A stretch of DNA of 60,871 bases, from positions 1-60,871 of the forward strand of contig CALMPG010000101.1 of NCBI GenBank assembly GCA_937871915.1. Direction: 5' to 3'. The notes beneath the pieces are model-generated. The model made no database searches. It saw nothing but the letters and a program-made list of their open reading frames with translations, and had not been told where the DNA came from. This DNA comes from an uncultured Phycisphaerales bacterium. Its GTDB lineage: Bacteria > Planctomycetota > Phycisphaerae > Phycisphaerales > UBA1924. Below are positions 25,477 through 34,406 of this stretch, in pieces (position 1 is the stretch's first letter; every line of letters begins with the position of its first letter). Made by a program: the position numbers and the translations under genes.

Positions 25477-26754
25477 TCAGCTCCCGGTGGCACGATCGAT
25501 CCAGCCCCCGCCGAGCACAACCTCACCGTCCCCCGCGTCGTAGAGCACAATCGCCTGACCGGGCGCCACGGCCCGCTGCGGCTCGTCGAATGCGATCTCA
25601 AACCGACCGCGGCGGCCGCTGGGCGTTGCCCCGCCGAGTCCAGCGATCACCCGGACGCGCGCGGGCACCGCCCGCGTGTTGTACCGATACTTGGCCATCA
25701 CCGGCGTCCATTCGCGAAGCATGGTCTCGTCGCACAGCCAGTTCGCCTCGCCCGCGACACACCCGCTCGCGGCCAATCGCTCGCGCGGACCGACCACGAC
25801 ACGATTGCCGGCGGCCTCTTTGCGCAGCACAAAGAGCGGCACATCCGCGGTGACGCTTCCCACGCCCAGGCCGCGCCGCTGGCCGACGGTGAACCGGTGC
25901 TGCCCCGCGTGCTCGCCAACGCGTTGGCCAGCCTCATCGACGATCGCCCCCGCCCGGGCCAACTCGGGTCGCCGGCGCTCCACGAGCCCCGCGTAGTCGT
26001 TGTCGGGGACAAAGCAGATCTCCTGCGAGTCGGGCTTGTCGAACGTGGGCAGGCCGAACTTCGCCGCCATCGCCCGCACCTCGGTCTTGGGGAACCCGCC
26101 GATCGGGAGCAGCATCCGCGAGAGTTGCTCGCGCGGCACGCCGAAGAGGACGTACGACTGGTCCTTGGTATGATCGAGGCCCCGAAGCAGCCGGCTCGGG
26201 TGGCACGGCTCTCCAGAGCCGTGAAGAGCCGCGGCACCGGAGGCACGGCTCTGGAGATCCGTGCCACCAATCACTCTCGCGTAGTGCCCGCTGGCGACCC
26301 ACCGGGCCCCGATCTGCCCCGCGTACTCGTGGAGTTTGCCGAACTTCAGCCAGTCGTTGCACCGCACGCACGGGTTGGGCGTCCGGCCCGCGGCGTACTC
26401 ATCCACGAAATAATCGATGATCCGACCGAAGTCCTTCTTGAAGTTCACCACGTAGAACGGGATGCCCAGCTCGGCGGCGACGAGCCGGGCGTCGGCCGCG
26501 TCGTTGATCGAGCAGCACCCCTGGTGGCCGATCTTGATTTTCTTCGGGTCGCACGTCTGGGTGGTCCGGGTCTCCGAGCCGGACGTCTCCGCCTGCATGG
26601 TGTCGAGCGAATCGCCCGGCGAGCCCAGCCGCATGAACACGCCGACCACCTCGTATCCCTCGCGCACCAGCAGCGCGGCGGCCACGGACGAATCCACGCC
26701 GCCGCTCATGGCGACGAGGACCTTGCCCTTGGAATGTGCGGGGGGGGGAGGCAT
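25477..26754 (-). CDS. mnmA: tRNA-uridine 2-sulfurtransferase MnmA, with palindrome-encoded loop
   Basis: MnmA thiolates U34 of Lys, Glu and Gln tRNAs. The PP-loop SGGVDSSVAA lies at residues about 17-26; the catalytic cysteines are in NPCVRCN and SQEICFV; RLLRGLDHTKDQSY and GQHRFTVGQRRGLG are family signatures. The 425-aa length exceeds the usual 360-370. Between GHYARV and RLLRGLD about 26 residues occur where Escherichia coli has about eight, and they are encoded by an imperfect 70-bp inverted repeat. The start at 26754 lies 38 bp from the argC stop on the same strand. Confidence 0.93.
   Translation of the reverse strand: MPPPPAHSKGKVLVAMSGGVDSSVAAALLVREGYEVVGVFMRLGSPGDSLDTMQAETSGSETRTTQTCDPKKIKIGHQGCCSINDAADARLVAAELGIPFYVVNFKKDFGRIIDYFVDEYAAGRTPNPCVRCNDWLKFGKLHEYAGQIGARWVASGHYARVIGGTDLQSRASGAAALHGSGEPCHPSRLLRGLDHTKDQSYVLFGVPREQLSRMLLPIGGFPKTEVRAMAAKFGLPTFDKPDSQEICFVPDNDYAGLVERRRPELARAGAIVDEAGQRVGEHAGQHRFTVGQRRGLGVGSVTADVPLFVLRKEAAGNRVVVGPRERLAASGCVAGEANWLCDETMLREWTPVMAKYRYNTRAVPARVRVIAGLGGATPSGRRGRFEIAFDEPQRAVAPGQAIVLYDAGDGEVVLGGGWIDRATGS
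26199..26268. repeat. 25-bp inverted repeat in frame inside mnmA
   Basis: The arms 26199-26223 and 26244-26268 match as reverse complements with one mismatch and are 20 bp apart. Their outer edges are GGTGGCACGG/CCGTGCCACC. They encode an extra surface loop in MnmA. Confidence 0.9.
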
Positions 26755-26792
26755 CCGCGATTGTATGGAACGCGCGGAGCGTACGCCCGTTC

Positions 26793-27836
26793 CTACGTCA
26801 ATCCCGCGGATTCATCGAGGCCCAGCATCAGGTTGGCGTTCTGCACCGCCTGCCCGCTCGCCCCCTTCACGAGGTTGTCGATCGCGGCGACGATGACCAC
26901 GCGCCCGCCGACCACCCGGGCGTTGACGTGGACCCGGTTCGTGCGGGCGACGTCCCGCAGCGTCGGGGCGTCGGGGCGCACGCCCACGAATCGCTCGCCG
27001 GCGTAGGCGTGGGCCAGAACCTCCGTGACGCGGGCCGTGTCCACGTGTTGGCCGATAGGCTGGGCGTAGATGGTCTCGAGGATGCCGCGCTCGACGGGGA
27101 GCAGGTGCGGCACGAACAGCACGCCGCCGTTGGCTTCCTTCGGGCTGTTGCCGTGCAGGTGCAGCGTCTGGTTGATCTCGGGCTGGTGCCGGTGCGTGCC
27201 GATTCCGTAGGCGGAGTAGTTCTCCCCCGCCTCGACGAGCGTGGTGTGCGGCTTGGGCTCGCGGCCCGCGCCGCTCACACCGCTGGCGGCGTTGATGATG
27301 ATCGAGGTCGGCTCGATCAGGCCCGCGCGAAGCAGCGGCAGGAGTGATATGGCCGCGGCCGTGGGGTAGCAGCCTGGGTTGGCGACCAGGCGGGCCTTTG
27401 TCACCTGCTCGCGGGCGAACTCGGTCAGGCCGTACACGGCGTGGTCGAGGTTCGCCGCGTCGGTGTGCGGGTGGCCGTAGGCCTTCTCGTACGCGGCCCG
27501 ATCCCGGATGCGATACGCGGCGGAGAGATCGACGACCCTCAGGCCGCGGGCGAGGAGTTCGGGCGTGTGGGCCATCGCGGCCTCGTGCGGGAGACAGAGG
27601 AACGCCAGGCCCCCGGCGCAGCGCTTGGCGATGGCATCATGGTCGATGGGCTCGCATTGGGGGTTCGCGCCGCCCATGCGACCCCGCAATCGGGGGAACT
27701 CCTGATCGATGCACGGCCTGGGCGAGCGGGCCGAGGCGAGGTACTCGATCCGCAGGGACGGATGGCGGGCGATGATCTCTATGAGTTCGAGGCCGGTGTA
27801 GCCGGTGGGACCGAGGATGGCGATGGGGTTGGTCAA
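26793..27836 (-). CDS. argC: N-acetyl-gamma-glutamyl-phosphate reductase
   Basis: ArgC catalyses the NADPH-dependent third step of arginine/ornithine synthesis. The 347-aa length is standard. The Rossmann motif GPTGYTGLELI is at residues 9-19, the active-site Cys in ANPGCYPTAA at about residue 155, and the catalytic His in the GTHRHQPEI segment. There are no other arg genes nearby. Gene order with mnmA downstream on the same strand suggests joint transcription. Confidence 0.95.
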   Translation of the reverse strand: MTNPIAILGPTGYTGLELIEIIARHPSLRIEYLASARSPRPCIDQEFPRLRGRMGGANPQCEPIDHDAIAKRCAGGLAFLCLPHEAAMAHTPELLARGLRVVDLSAAYRIRDRAAYEKAYGHPHTDAANLDHAVYGLTEFAREQVTKARLVANPGCYPTAAAISLLPLLRAGLIEPTSIIINAASGVSGAGREPKPHTTLVEAGENYSAYGIGTHRHQPEINQTLHLHGNSPKEANGGVLFVPHLLPVERGILETIYAQPIGQHVDTARVTEVLAHAYAGERFVGVRPDAPTLRDVARTNRVHVNARVVGGRVVIVAAIDNLVKGASGQAVQNANLMLGLDESAGLT

Positions 27837-27870
27837 TGTGGGGTGTTTCGGAGATCAAGGGTGCGATCGG

Positions 27871-29364
27871 TCACACGGTCATTGGAGAGGTCTGGCGAAC
27901 TCTATCAACGCCGTTCTCGGAGGGGTGCGATTCCGCGGTACGGGTGATCTCGACCACGAGCGTGTCGTCCTCGGGCTTGCCGTGGCGGTGGGTTTCCACG
28001 GCCCGGATCACCGTGTCCGCGAAGCACGCGCTCGAAGAGGGCGCTCGCTGCGCGCGCGCAGCGCCGACGAGGCGTGAAAGGCCCGCAACGCCGAGCATGC
28101 GGCCCAGCTGGTTGCGGCATTCCAGCGCGCCGTCGGTGTAGGCGATGAGCGTGTCGCCGGGGCCGAAGGGGTGCGTTCGGACGGCGGGATCGAAGTCCGA
28201 TCCCGCGGCCGCGCCGAGGACAAAGGAGGTGGAGTCGAGCTGGTGCAGATTGCCAGCGCCGTCGCACAGGAATGCGGGCGGGTGGCCGCCGCTGGCGTAC
28301 TCGAGCGTGTCTCGCTCCTGATCGACGCGGATGCACAGAGCGGTGACGTAGATGGAATGATTGGCCAGGGTGAGGTGGACGTATCGGTTCAGGGCGAGAA
28401 GCACATCCCCGGGGCCCGCGTGCGGGTCCTCGGCGAAGAGTCGCTCGACCTCGCCGTAGAGCCGATTCACTGTGAGCGCGGCCGCGATGCCGTGGCCGGT
28501 GACGTCCATCAGAAGGATGTTGAACGCGGGCAGGCCTCCGGCTATGGGAGGCGAGAAGCGAGCGTAGAGATAGTCGCCGCCGATCTGCAGCATCGGTTGG
28601 TAGCGGTACTCGAAGCGGAGCGGGCCGGACTGGATCGGGCGCGGAAACAGGGCCTCGTGGATGCGACGGGCGTCGAAAAGCTCGCGCTTCATCTGGCCGT
28701 ATCGGGCCTGCATCATCCGCACGCCAAACGTCTCCGCACGTCGGCTGTGACGCACCAGCGAGACGAGCAGGCCGGGCACGGCGGCGAACAGGCTGAGCCC
28801 GACAAAGATCCCCCGCGCGGTCCAGGAGCCGTCGCCCAAGAGGAGCACCGCAACGGCGTTGACGGCGATGATGACCGCGATTGGGCGCAGCGCCTGGCGG
28901 GGCGTCCACGGAAGGAAGACGCACGCGGCGATGTGCAGCAGCATCGCGACCCACGGGAAGCCGAGCGATCCGAGGAGGATCATGGCGGCGATGTGCGTGA
29001 GCCCAAGGAGAACGATGAGCCCCTGGGTGAGCCCGAACTGCTCGGCGGGTTCGAGTCGGCGGCGGGCCGCCCAGACGCCCGCCCCCGCGATGGCCGCGAT
29101 GTCGAGGATCGTGAGCAGGCCGACGATGGCCGCGCCGATGCTGCCAAACCGCACCGCCGTCATGGCGTTGTCGGCGAGCGCCCCGAATCCGCCGCCCACG
29201 GCGCGGCTGGTAGCGAACACCCCGAAGACGATCATCCACAGCGAGCGGAAGACGACGTACAACACGCCGACGCTGGCGAGGAACCACCAGAATCGATGGC
29301 GAAGCAGACGGCCGGTCTCGGCCTCGAACTCGCGGGCGAACTCTCTGGTGGGGTGGAGGGCCAT
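27871..29364 (-). CDS. membrane SpoIIE/RsbU-type PP2C serine phosphatase
   Basis: This 497-aa protein has six or so membrane helices in residues about 25-205, a short helical linker (MMQARYGQMKRELFDARRIHEALFP, as in RsbU-like linkers), then a PP2C-type phosphatase domain. Metal-binding signatures are GGDYLYA (residue about 266), LLMDVTGHGIAAAL, and DTLIAYTDGALE followed by DDTLVVEI. Such enzymes dephosphorylate anti-anti-sigma factors in partner-switching pathways, with the membrane part as sensor. No anti-sigma partner is adjacent. It ends 34 bp upstream of the argC start codon on the same strand. Confidence 0.88.
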   Translation of the reverse strand: MALHPTREFAREFEAETGRLLRHRFWWFLASVGVLYVVFRSLWMIVFGVFATSRAVGGGFGALADNAMTAVRFGSIGAAIVGLLTILDIAAIAGAGVWAARRRLEPAEQFGLTQGLIVLLGLTHIAAMILLGSLGFPWVAMLLHIAACVFLPWTPRQALRPIAVIIAVNAVAVLLLGDGSWTARGIFVGLSLFAAVPGLLVSLVRHSRRAETFGVRMMQARYGQMKRELFDARRIHEALFPRPIQSGPLRFEYRYQPMLQIGGDYLYARFSPPIAGGLPAFNILLMDVTGHGIAAALTVNRLYGEVERLFAEDPHAGPGDVLLALNRYVHLTLANHSIYVTALCIRVDQERDTLEYASGGHPPAFLCDGAGNLHQLDSTSFVLGAAAGSDFDPAVRTHPFGPGDTLIAYTDGALECRNQLGRMLGVAGLSRLVGAARAQRAPSSSACFADTVIRAVETHRHGKPEDDTLVVEITRTAESHPSENGVDRVRQTSPMTV

Positions 29365-29385
29365 GGATGAGTGAATCAGATCGAG

Positions 29386-29985
29386 TCAGGAGCCGCGGCC
29401 GCCGCCGGGGACCCATTTGACGTCGGACTGGCCGTCGTCGTTGGCGACGCGCCCGAGGACGAAGAGCAGGTCGCTCAGACGATTGAGATACTTGACGGTT
29501 TCGGGGTTGGTTGGCTTGGGATGGAGGCGATACAGCGCAACGGTCGCACGCTCGGCCCGCCGGGAGACGGTGCGGGCCACGTGCAGCGATGCCGCGAAGG
29601 GCGTGCCGCCCGGAAGAACGAAGCTGTCGAGGGGCTTGAGGCGGACGTTGTGGTCATCGATGGCCCGCTCGAGGCGCTCCGTCTGCGCCGCGGTGATGCG
29701 CAATCGCCCGCCGGGCTTCTCCCCCACGCCGATGGGGCAGCACAGGTCGGCCCCGACGTCGAAGAGATCGTTCTGGATGGTGGTGAGCAGGCGGGCGAGC
29801 TCGACCGATCGGTGGCTCGGGTCGCGCTTGGCCTCGACGATGCACACGCCCAGGGCCGCGTTGGCCTCATCGACCGTGCCGTAGGCCTCCACGCGCGGAT
29901 CGGTCTTCTCGGCCCGGGAGCCATCGCCGAGGCCCGTGGTGCCGTCGTCGCCGGTTTTGGTGTAGATCTTGGAAAGGCGAACCAT
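29386..29985 (-). CDS. PduO-type cob(I)alamin adenosyltransferase
   Basis: This 199-aa enzyme transfers the adenosyl group of ATP to cob(I)alamin. Family signatures: YTKTGDDGTTGLGDGSR at residues 8-24 (ATP loop), EAYGTVDEANAALG, FVLPGGT, and SRRAERATVAL followed by YLNRLSDLLFVLGR. The gene lies 21 bp upstream of the phosphatase on the same strand. No cobalamin riboswitch is visible in the short 80-bp space before recJ. Confidence 0.92.
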   Translation of the reverse strand: MVRLSKIYTKTGDDGTTGLGDGSRAEKTDPRVEAYGTVDEANAALGVCIVEAKRDPSHRSVELARLLTTIQNDLFDVGADLCCPIGVGEKPGGRLRITAAQTERLERAIDDHNVRLKPLDSFVLPGGTPFAASLHVARTVSRRAERATVALYRLHPKPTNPETVKYLNRLSDLLFVLGRVANDDGQSDVKWVPGGGRGS

Positions 29986-30015
29986 GGGGGAGTTCCTTGG
30001 TCGTCAGTGTATGGA

Positions 30016-30042
30016 GTAGCACGGGCAGGAGGCCCGTGGTAC
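30016..30042. repeat. GCACGGGC hairpin, copy 2
   Basis: GTAGCACGGGC pairs with GCCCGTGGTAC with one mismatch around a 5-nt loop. It lies between the divergent adenosyltransferase and recJ start codons, so it may affect either 5' region. Confidence 0.75.
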
Positions 30043-30065
30043 GAGTTCGGCTACCCTCTGCGACC

Positions 30066-31859
30066 GTGAACGGTCTCACCGCCAGATGGCAGTTTCGGCT
30101 CGGCCCCGATGGGCTGCCCGCCCCTGCGCCGGGCGAAGCGGGGGGGTTGCAGGAGGTCGGAATCTCGCCCCTGGCCGCGCGGCTGCTGATGGTCCGGGGA
30201 ATCCGCTCCGCCTCCGCCGCGTCGCTCTTCATGGACCCCCGCCTCTCGCAGTTGCACGATCCCTCGCTGATCCCGGACCTCGACCGCGCGGCCGAGCGGA
30301 TCGTCGCGGCGATAAAGGCCAAAGAGAAGATCGTCATCTACGGCGACTACGACGTGGATGGGATCACGGCCAGCGCGATCCTGTTCCACCTCTGCCGGAC
30401 GATCGACGCGGCGTGCGATGTCTCCACCTATGTCCCGCACAGGATCGACGAGGGATACGGGCTTAATCCGGAGGCGATCCGAGAACTGGCCGCGGCGGGG
30501 GCGAAGGTGATTGTGTCGGTGGATTGCGGCGTGACGGCCGTCGAGCCCGCGAGAGTGGCGAAGGAGTGCGCTGTGGATCTGGTCATCACCGACCACCACC
30601 ATCCACCCGAGCGGGAGGCGGACCTGCCGGACGCGTACGCCGTGGTCCATCCGCGCCGGCCGGGCGCGGACCGGGACCGGTACCCCTTCGGCGAGCTGTG
30701 CGGGGCGGGCGTGGCGTACAAACTGGCGTGGCGCATGGCCACGGTTGCGTGCGGCGGGTCAAAGGTGAGCAAGGACCTCCGCGAGTTGCTCGTGGAACTT
30801 CTGACCTTCGCCGCGCTGGGGACGATCGCCGATGTGGTGCCGCTCCTGGGCGAGAATCGGGTGCTGGCGCGGTTCGGCCTGGTGCGGGCGAAAGGCTCGC
30901 CGCTCACCGGCCTGCGGGCCTTGGTGGAGGCGAGCGGGCTGGCGGGGGAGAAGATTGGCGAGATGGAGGTCGGGTTCCGGCTTGGGCCGCGCCTCAACGC
31001 GGCGGGGCGCATGGGCCACGCCCGCGAGGCCGTCGAACTCTTCACGACCGCGACCGGCGAACGGGCCGCGGAGATCGCCAGGGCCCTGTCGCGCCAGAAC
31101 GATGAGCGGCGTGAGGTGGAGCGGGCGATCTTCGAGCGGGCCTGCGAAATGGCCGAGGCCGCGGGGATGACGGGGCCGGACCGGCGGGCCATCGTGCTGG
31201 CCCACCAGGACTGGCACGCGGGCGTGGTGGGGATCGCCTGCTCGCGGTTGGTGGAGCGGTATCACCGCCCGGTGATCCTCATGCAGACCCGCGACGGCTC
31301 CTGCCACGGCTCGGGGCGTTCGATCGATGGTTTCAACCTGCACGCGGGCCTGACGCATTGCGCCGACCATCTCGACAGGTTCGGCGGTCACACCATGGCC
31401 GCGGGGCTGCACCTCTCGGAGCCGAAACTCCCCGCGTTCGTGGACGCGTTCACGGCCTACGCCAACAGCGCCATCGGCGCCGAACTCCTCAGCGCGTGCG
31501 TGCGCATCGACTGCGAGGCCGTCGCGGCGGAGTTGACCGTGCCCGGCGTGTACGAGCTCGACCGGCTCGGCCCCTTTGGTGCCGGCAATCCGACGCCGCA
31601 GGTGCTTGTGCGGGCCGTGCGAATCATGGAGCGCGGCACCATGGGCACGGGGGCCAAACATTTGAGCCTGCGTTTGCGCCCGGACGGTGCGGGCCAGAAC
31701 GCCCGCGAATGGCGGTGCGTCGCGTGGGGATGGGGGGACCGGGCGGAGAGCATCGCCGTGGGTGCGACGGCGGATGTGGTCATCCGGCCGCGGGTCTCGA
31801 CGTTCTCGGGAACCGCGCGGGTCGAGCCCGAGGTTGTGGATATCGCGATCCGCGGCTGA
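30066..31859 (+). CDS. recJ: single-stranded-DNA exonuclease RecJ
   Basis: RecJ degrades ssDNA 5' to 3' in recombination and mismatch repair. The DHH core shows GDYDVDGITASAIL (residues about 95-108), DCGVTA and VITDHHHPP; the DHHA1 domain shows SGRSIDGFNLH and FGGHTMAAG; a C-terminal OB-like domain follows. Using GTG at 30066 gives 597 aa, a normal length. The frame is open further upstream through the hairpin, but homology begins at about the GTG. No clear Shine-Dalgarno. Confidence 0.93.
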   Translation: MNGLTARWQFRLGPDGLPAPAPGEAGGLQEVGISPLAARLLMVRGIRSASAASLFMDPRLSQLHDPSLIPDLDRAAERIVAAIKAKEKIVIYGDYDVDGITASAILFHLCRTIDAACDVSTYVPHRIDEGYGLNPEAIRELAAAGAKVIVSVDCGVTAVEPARVAKECAVDLVITDHHHPPEREADLPDAYAVVHPRRPGADRDRYPFGELCGAGVAYKLAWRMATVACGGSKVSKDLRELLVELLTFAALGTIADVVPLLGENRVLARFGLVRAKGSPLTGLRALVEASGLAGEKIGEMEVGFRLGPRLNAAGRMGHAREAVELFTTATGERAAEIARALSRQNDERREVERAIFERACEMAEAAGMTGPDRRAIVLAHQDWHAGVVGIACSRLVERYHRPVILMQTRDGSCHGSGRSIDGFNLHAGLTHCADHLDRFGGHTMAAGLHLSEPKLPAFVDAFTAYANSAIGAELLSACVRIDCEAVAAELTVPGVYELDRLGPFGAGNPTPQVLVRAVRIMERGTMGTGAKHLSLRLRPDGAGQNAREWRCVAWGWGDRAESIAVGATADVVIRPRVSTFSGTARVEPEVVDIAIRG

Positions 31860-31874
31860 GGCGGACCAGAGCGG

Positions 31875-32147
31875 TCAGGCGGCCTTGGCCGCGCCCGTCG
31901 CCGATGCGCCGGTGAGGCGCTGGCGGCGCTCCATGTTCTCGAGTTCCATGCGCTCGATCTCGAGCGCGAGGCGGCGGCGCTGCAGATCCGTCTCCGACGT
32001 CGCGGCCGCGGTCGCGGGCTTGGGGCCGAAGAGCTTGGCGATGAGCAGGATGACCGCAACGACGAGCCCGACGCTGCTGAACACAGCCAGCATCAGGAGC
32101 ATCTGCTGGGAACTGAACAGGCCGGTGTTGGCAGCGAGGGTGAGCAT
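31875..32147 (-). CDS. small single-pass membrane protein with coiled coil
   Basis: This 90-aa protein has one membrane helix (residues about 16-38, MLLMLAVFSSVGLVVAVILLI) and a charged, probably coiled-coil tail (RRRLALEIERMELENMERRQR). I recognise no family. It is convergent with recJ and divergent from the preA-like gene. ATG at 32147 is preferred over an ATG nine codons upstream, though both ribosome sites are weak. Confidence 0.6.
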   Translation of the reverse strand: MLTLAANTGLFSSQQMLLMLAVFSSVGLVVAVILLIAKLFGPKPATAAATSETDLQRRRLALEIERMELENMERRQRLTGASATGAAKAA

Positions 32148-32370
32148 GGTGGAGTTCCGGAGTATGGGGATCATGACGGATATCGGAGGATGCCCGGCGA
32201 CGGATGAGCCGTGTCCGCTCGGGAACGGATGAAGGCGGGGATAACCGTTGATCCGCGCCGACCTGTGCCGGCGAGCCCCCGGTTCCGGCATCGTCCCGCA
32301 GACCTCTGTATACTCTCGGTTTCGCCCGCCCGGGCTTCGTCGAGCCCACAAGCCGGAGGTACACCCGACC

Positions 32371-33501
32371 ATGGCCGACCTGAGCGTGACCGTTGACGGC
32401 CTGAAACTCCCCAACCCGTTCGTGATCGGTTCCGGCCCGCCGGGGACCAACGCGAACGTGATCGCCAAGGCGTTCGACGAGGGATGGGGGGCGGTGATCG
32501 CCAAGACCATCTCCCTTGACGCGAGCAAGGTCATCAACGTCGCCCCGCGCTACGCGCGCATGCGGGTCGGGCAGAAGCCCAACGAGACCATCGTCGGGTG
32601 GCAGAACATCGAACTCATCTCCGATCGCCCCTTCGAGGTCTGGATCGACGAGTTCAAGCGCGTCAAGGACAAGTACCCCACCGGCGTGCTCATCGCGTCC
32701 ATCATGGAGGAGTACCACAAGGACCGCTGGGTCGAGATCGTCGAGAAGTGCCAGGACGCCGGCGTGGACGCCTTCGAGTTGAACTTCTCCTGCCCCCACG
32801 GCCTGCCCGAGCGCAAGATGGGCGCGGCCATGGGGCAGGACTGCGACATCCTCGGCGAGGTCTGCTCTTGGGTGAACAAGGCTTCGAAGATCCCCGTGTG
32901 GGCCAAGATGACGCCCAACATCACGCACATCGAGGACCCGGCCCGGGCCGCGCTGAAGAACGGGTGCGAGGGGATCGCGGCGATCAACACCATCCTGTGC
33001 GTGATGGGCGTTGACCTGAAGACGCTGCGTCCGGAGCCGACGGTGGAGGGATACACCACCCCCGGCGGCTACTCCTGCAAGGCCGTGCGCCCGATCGCCC
33101 TGAGGATGGTGATGGAGTGCGCTCGAATGATGAAGCAGGAGTTTCCCAAGGCCTCGATCAGCGGGATCGGCGGCGTGGAAACCGGCGAGGACGCGGCCCA
33201 GTTCATCCTGCTGGGTGCGAGCACCGTGCAGGTCTGCACGGGCGTGATGATCCACGGGTACGGCGTGGTCAAGCCCATGTGCGAGCAACTCTCGGCGTTC
33301 ATGGACAAGCACACCTTCAAGACCATCGAGGACTTCCGCGGGCACTCCCTGCAGTTCTTCACCACCCACGCCGACCTCGTGCAGCGGCAGAAGGACGCCA
33401 AGGCCGCGGAGCGCAACGAGGCCAAGGGAACGATCACCAGGGACACGCAGTGGTCTGGAGACAAGTTCGTGGAACAGTCGAGCAAGCTCGTGGCCGAGTA
33501 G
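32371..33501 (+). CDS. preA: PreA-like dihydropyrimidine dehydrogenase catalytic subunit without ferredoxin domain
   Basis: This 376-aa FMN-dependent TIM-barrel protein is of the dihydroorotate/dihydropyrimidine dehydrogenase family. It carries NPFVIGSGPPG at residues 15-25, the active-site Cys in ELNFSCPHG, AKMTPN, and the FMN-phosphate segment SGIGGVETGEDAAQFILLGAS. PreA reduces uracil and thymine to dihydro forms. Typical PreA (about 410 aa) ends in a 4Fe-4S ferredoxin module; here the C-terminus is a charged helix with no cysteines, and no PreT partner is adjacent. ATG at 32371 has CCGGAGG upstream. A dihydropyrimidinase follows 0.9 kb downstream. Confidence 0.85.
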   Translation: MADLSVTVDGLKLPNPFVIGSGPPGTNANVIAKAFDEGWGAVIAKTISLDASKVINVAPRYARMRVGQKPNETIVGWQNIELISDRPFEVWIDEFKRVKDKYPTGVLIASIMEEYHKDRWVEIVEKCQDAGVDAFELNFSCPHGLPERKMGAAMGQDCDILGEVCSWVNKASKIPVWAKMTPNITHIEDPARAALKNGCEGIAAINTILCVMGVDLKTLRPEPTVEGYTTPGGYSCKAVRPIALRMVMECARMMKQEFPKASISGIGGVETGEDAAQFILLGASTVQVCTGVMIHGYGVVKPMCEQLSAFMDKHTFKTIEDFRGHSLQFFTTHADLVQRQKDAKAAERNEAKGTITRDTQWSGDKFVEQSSKLVAE

Positions 33502-33553
33502 GGCCGCGTTCGCACGGTTGCAACGGTGAGGAATGAAAGAAAGAGCGGCCTGT

Positions 33554-34339
33554 TCAGGGCGCTTCTGCGAGCTGCGAAAGGAGCCAATCGCCAAGCTTGG
33601 CCGTAGAGCCGTCGGTGCGTTTCACGACATACTCGGTCCCGTGAAGACTCGACCGAGTGCAGAACTGCTCCACGAACTTTCGGGGCGGGAGGTCGGGCTT
33701 GCCCGCAAAGGCCCACTTGAACCTCAGGCGGGCGGCCATACCCCGGCCTGTCCGAGACTCGATCTCATCGTCCTCGACGGTCAAGAAGGACTCTCGCGAG
33801 GTTTCGATGATGGCGAGCACATCGGCCGGGCCCCTGATCGGATCGGCACGTATCGCGGGCTCGGTCGCGGTGGGCTTGGGGGTAGGGGTGGAAGTGTCTG
33901 CTGCCGCGGTCGATCGCATCCACTCGGCGCTTTCAACGATGCGGCCGTCGGGCGTTCGAACGAGGTACGGCCGGCCCGTCTCGGACGAACGAGACGCGAG
34001 ATGATCGATGAACGCGTTGAGCGTGGCGATCTGGTCGCCCGCGGCTCTCCACTTCCGGCGAAGGTGGGACGCAGCGTCCCGACCGGAATACTCGACACCA
34101 TTGCGAATGAACATCGCCTCCGAGTTCGCGAGCGCATCGAGCAGCGTCTCGATGCGCTCCGGCTCGGTTGGCGGTGATGATGGCTCGGCAGACTGCGGAA
34201 GTGATGGAGTCTGGGGCGCAGACGACGCTGGCGGGGCGACGTGTTGATCGGGCGTAGGAGCCTGCTGCCGCTCCTGTCGACAGGCCGCCGGGGAAACCAA
34301 GACGGCAATCGCGACCGACGTTCGCACCAAGGTGCCCAT
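33554..34339 (-). CDS. lipoprotein with tandem DUF5329-like domains
   Basis: This 261-aa protein has a lipoprotein signal (VAIAVLVSPAAC, Cys about 20) and a Pro/Ser-rich linker to residue about 60. Two copies of a DUF5329-like unit follow: about 62-140 (FIRNGVEYSGRDAASHLRRKW...FIDHLASRSSETGRPYLVR) and about 178-258 (RMAARLRFKWAFAG...FVEQFCTRSSLHGTEYVVK). The function is unknown. ATG at 34339 has AAGGAG 6 nt upstream. It sits on the opposite strand between two genes that look functionally linked. Confidence 0.75.
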   Translation of the reverse strand: MGTLVRTSVAIAVLVSPAACRQERQQAPTPDQHVAPPASSAPQTPSLPQSAEPSSPPTEPERIETLLDALANSEAMFIRNGVEYSGRDAASHLRRKWRAAGDQIATLNAFIDHLASRSSETGRPYLVRTPDGRIVESAEWMRSTAAADTSTPTPKPTATEPAIRADPIRGPADVLAIIETSRESFLTVEDDEIESRTGRGMAARLRFKWAFAGKPDLPPRKFVEQFCTRSSLHGTEYVVKRTDGSTAKLGDWLLSQLAEAP

Positions 34340-34406
34340 GGTGGCTCCTTCTCAATATGCTATGCGACGGCGTGGTAGCATGGCCGTGGAACCGGAGTGA
34401 CCCCAA

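Noticed and set aside
29986..30065. Cobalamin riboswitch upstream of the adenosyltransferase
   Set aside because: The space is only 80 bp, contains a simple hairpin, and no B12-box-like sequence is visible.
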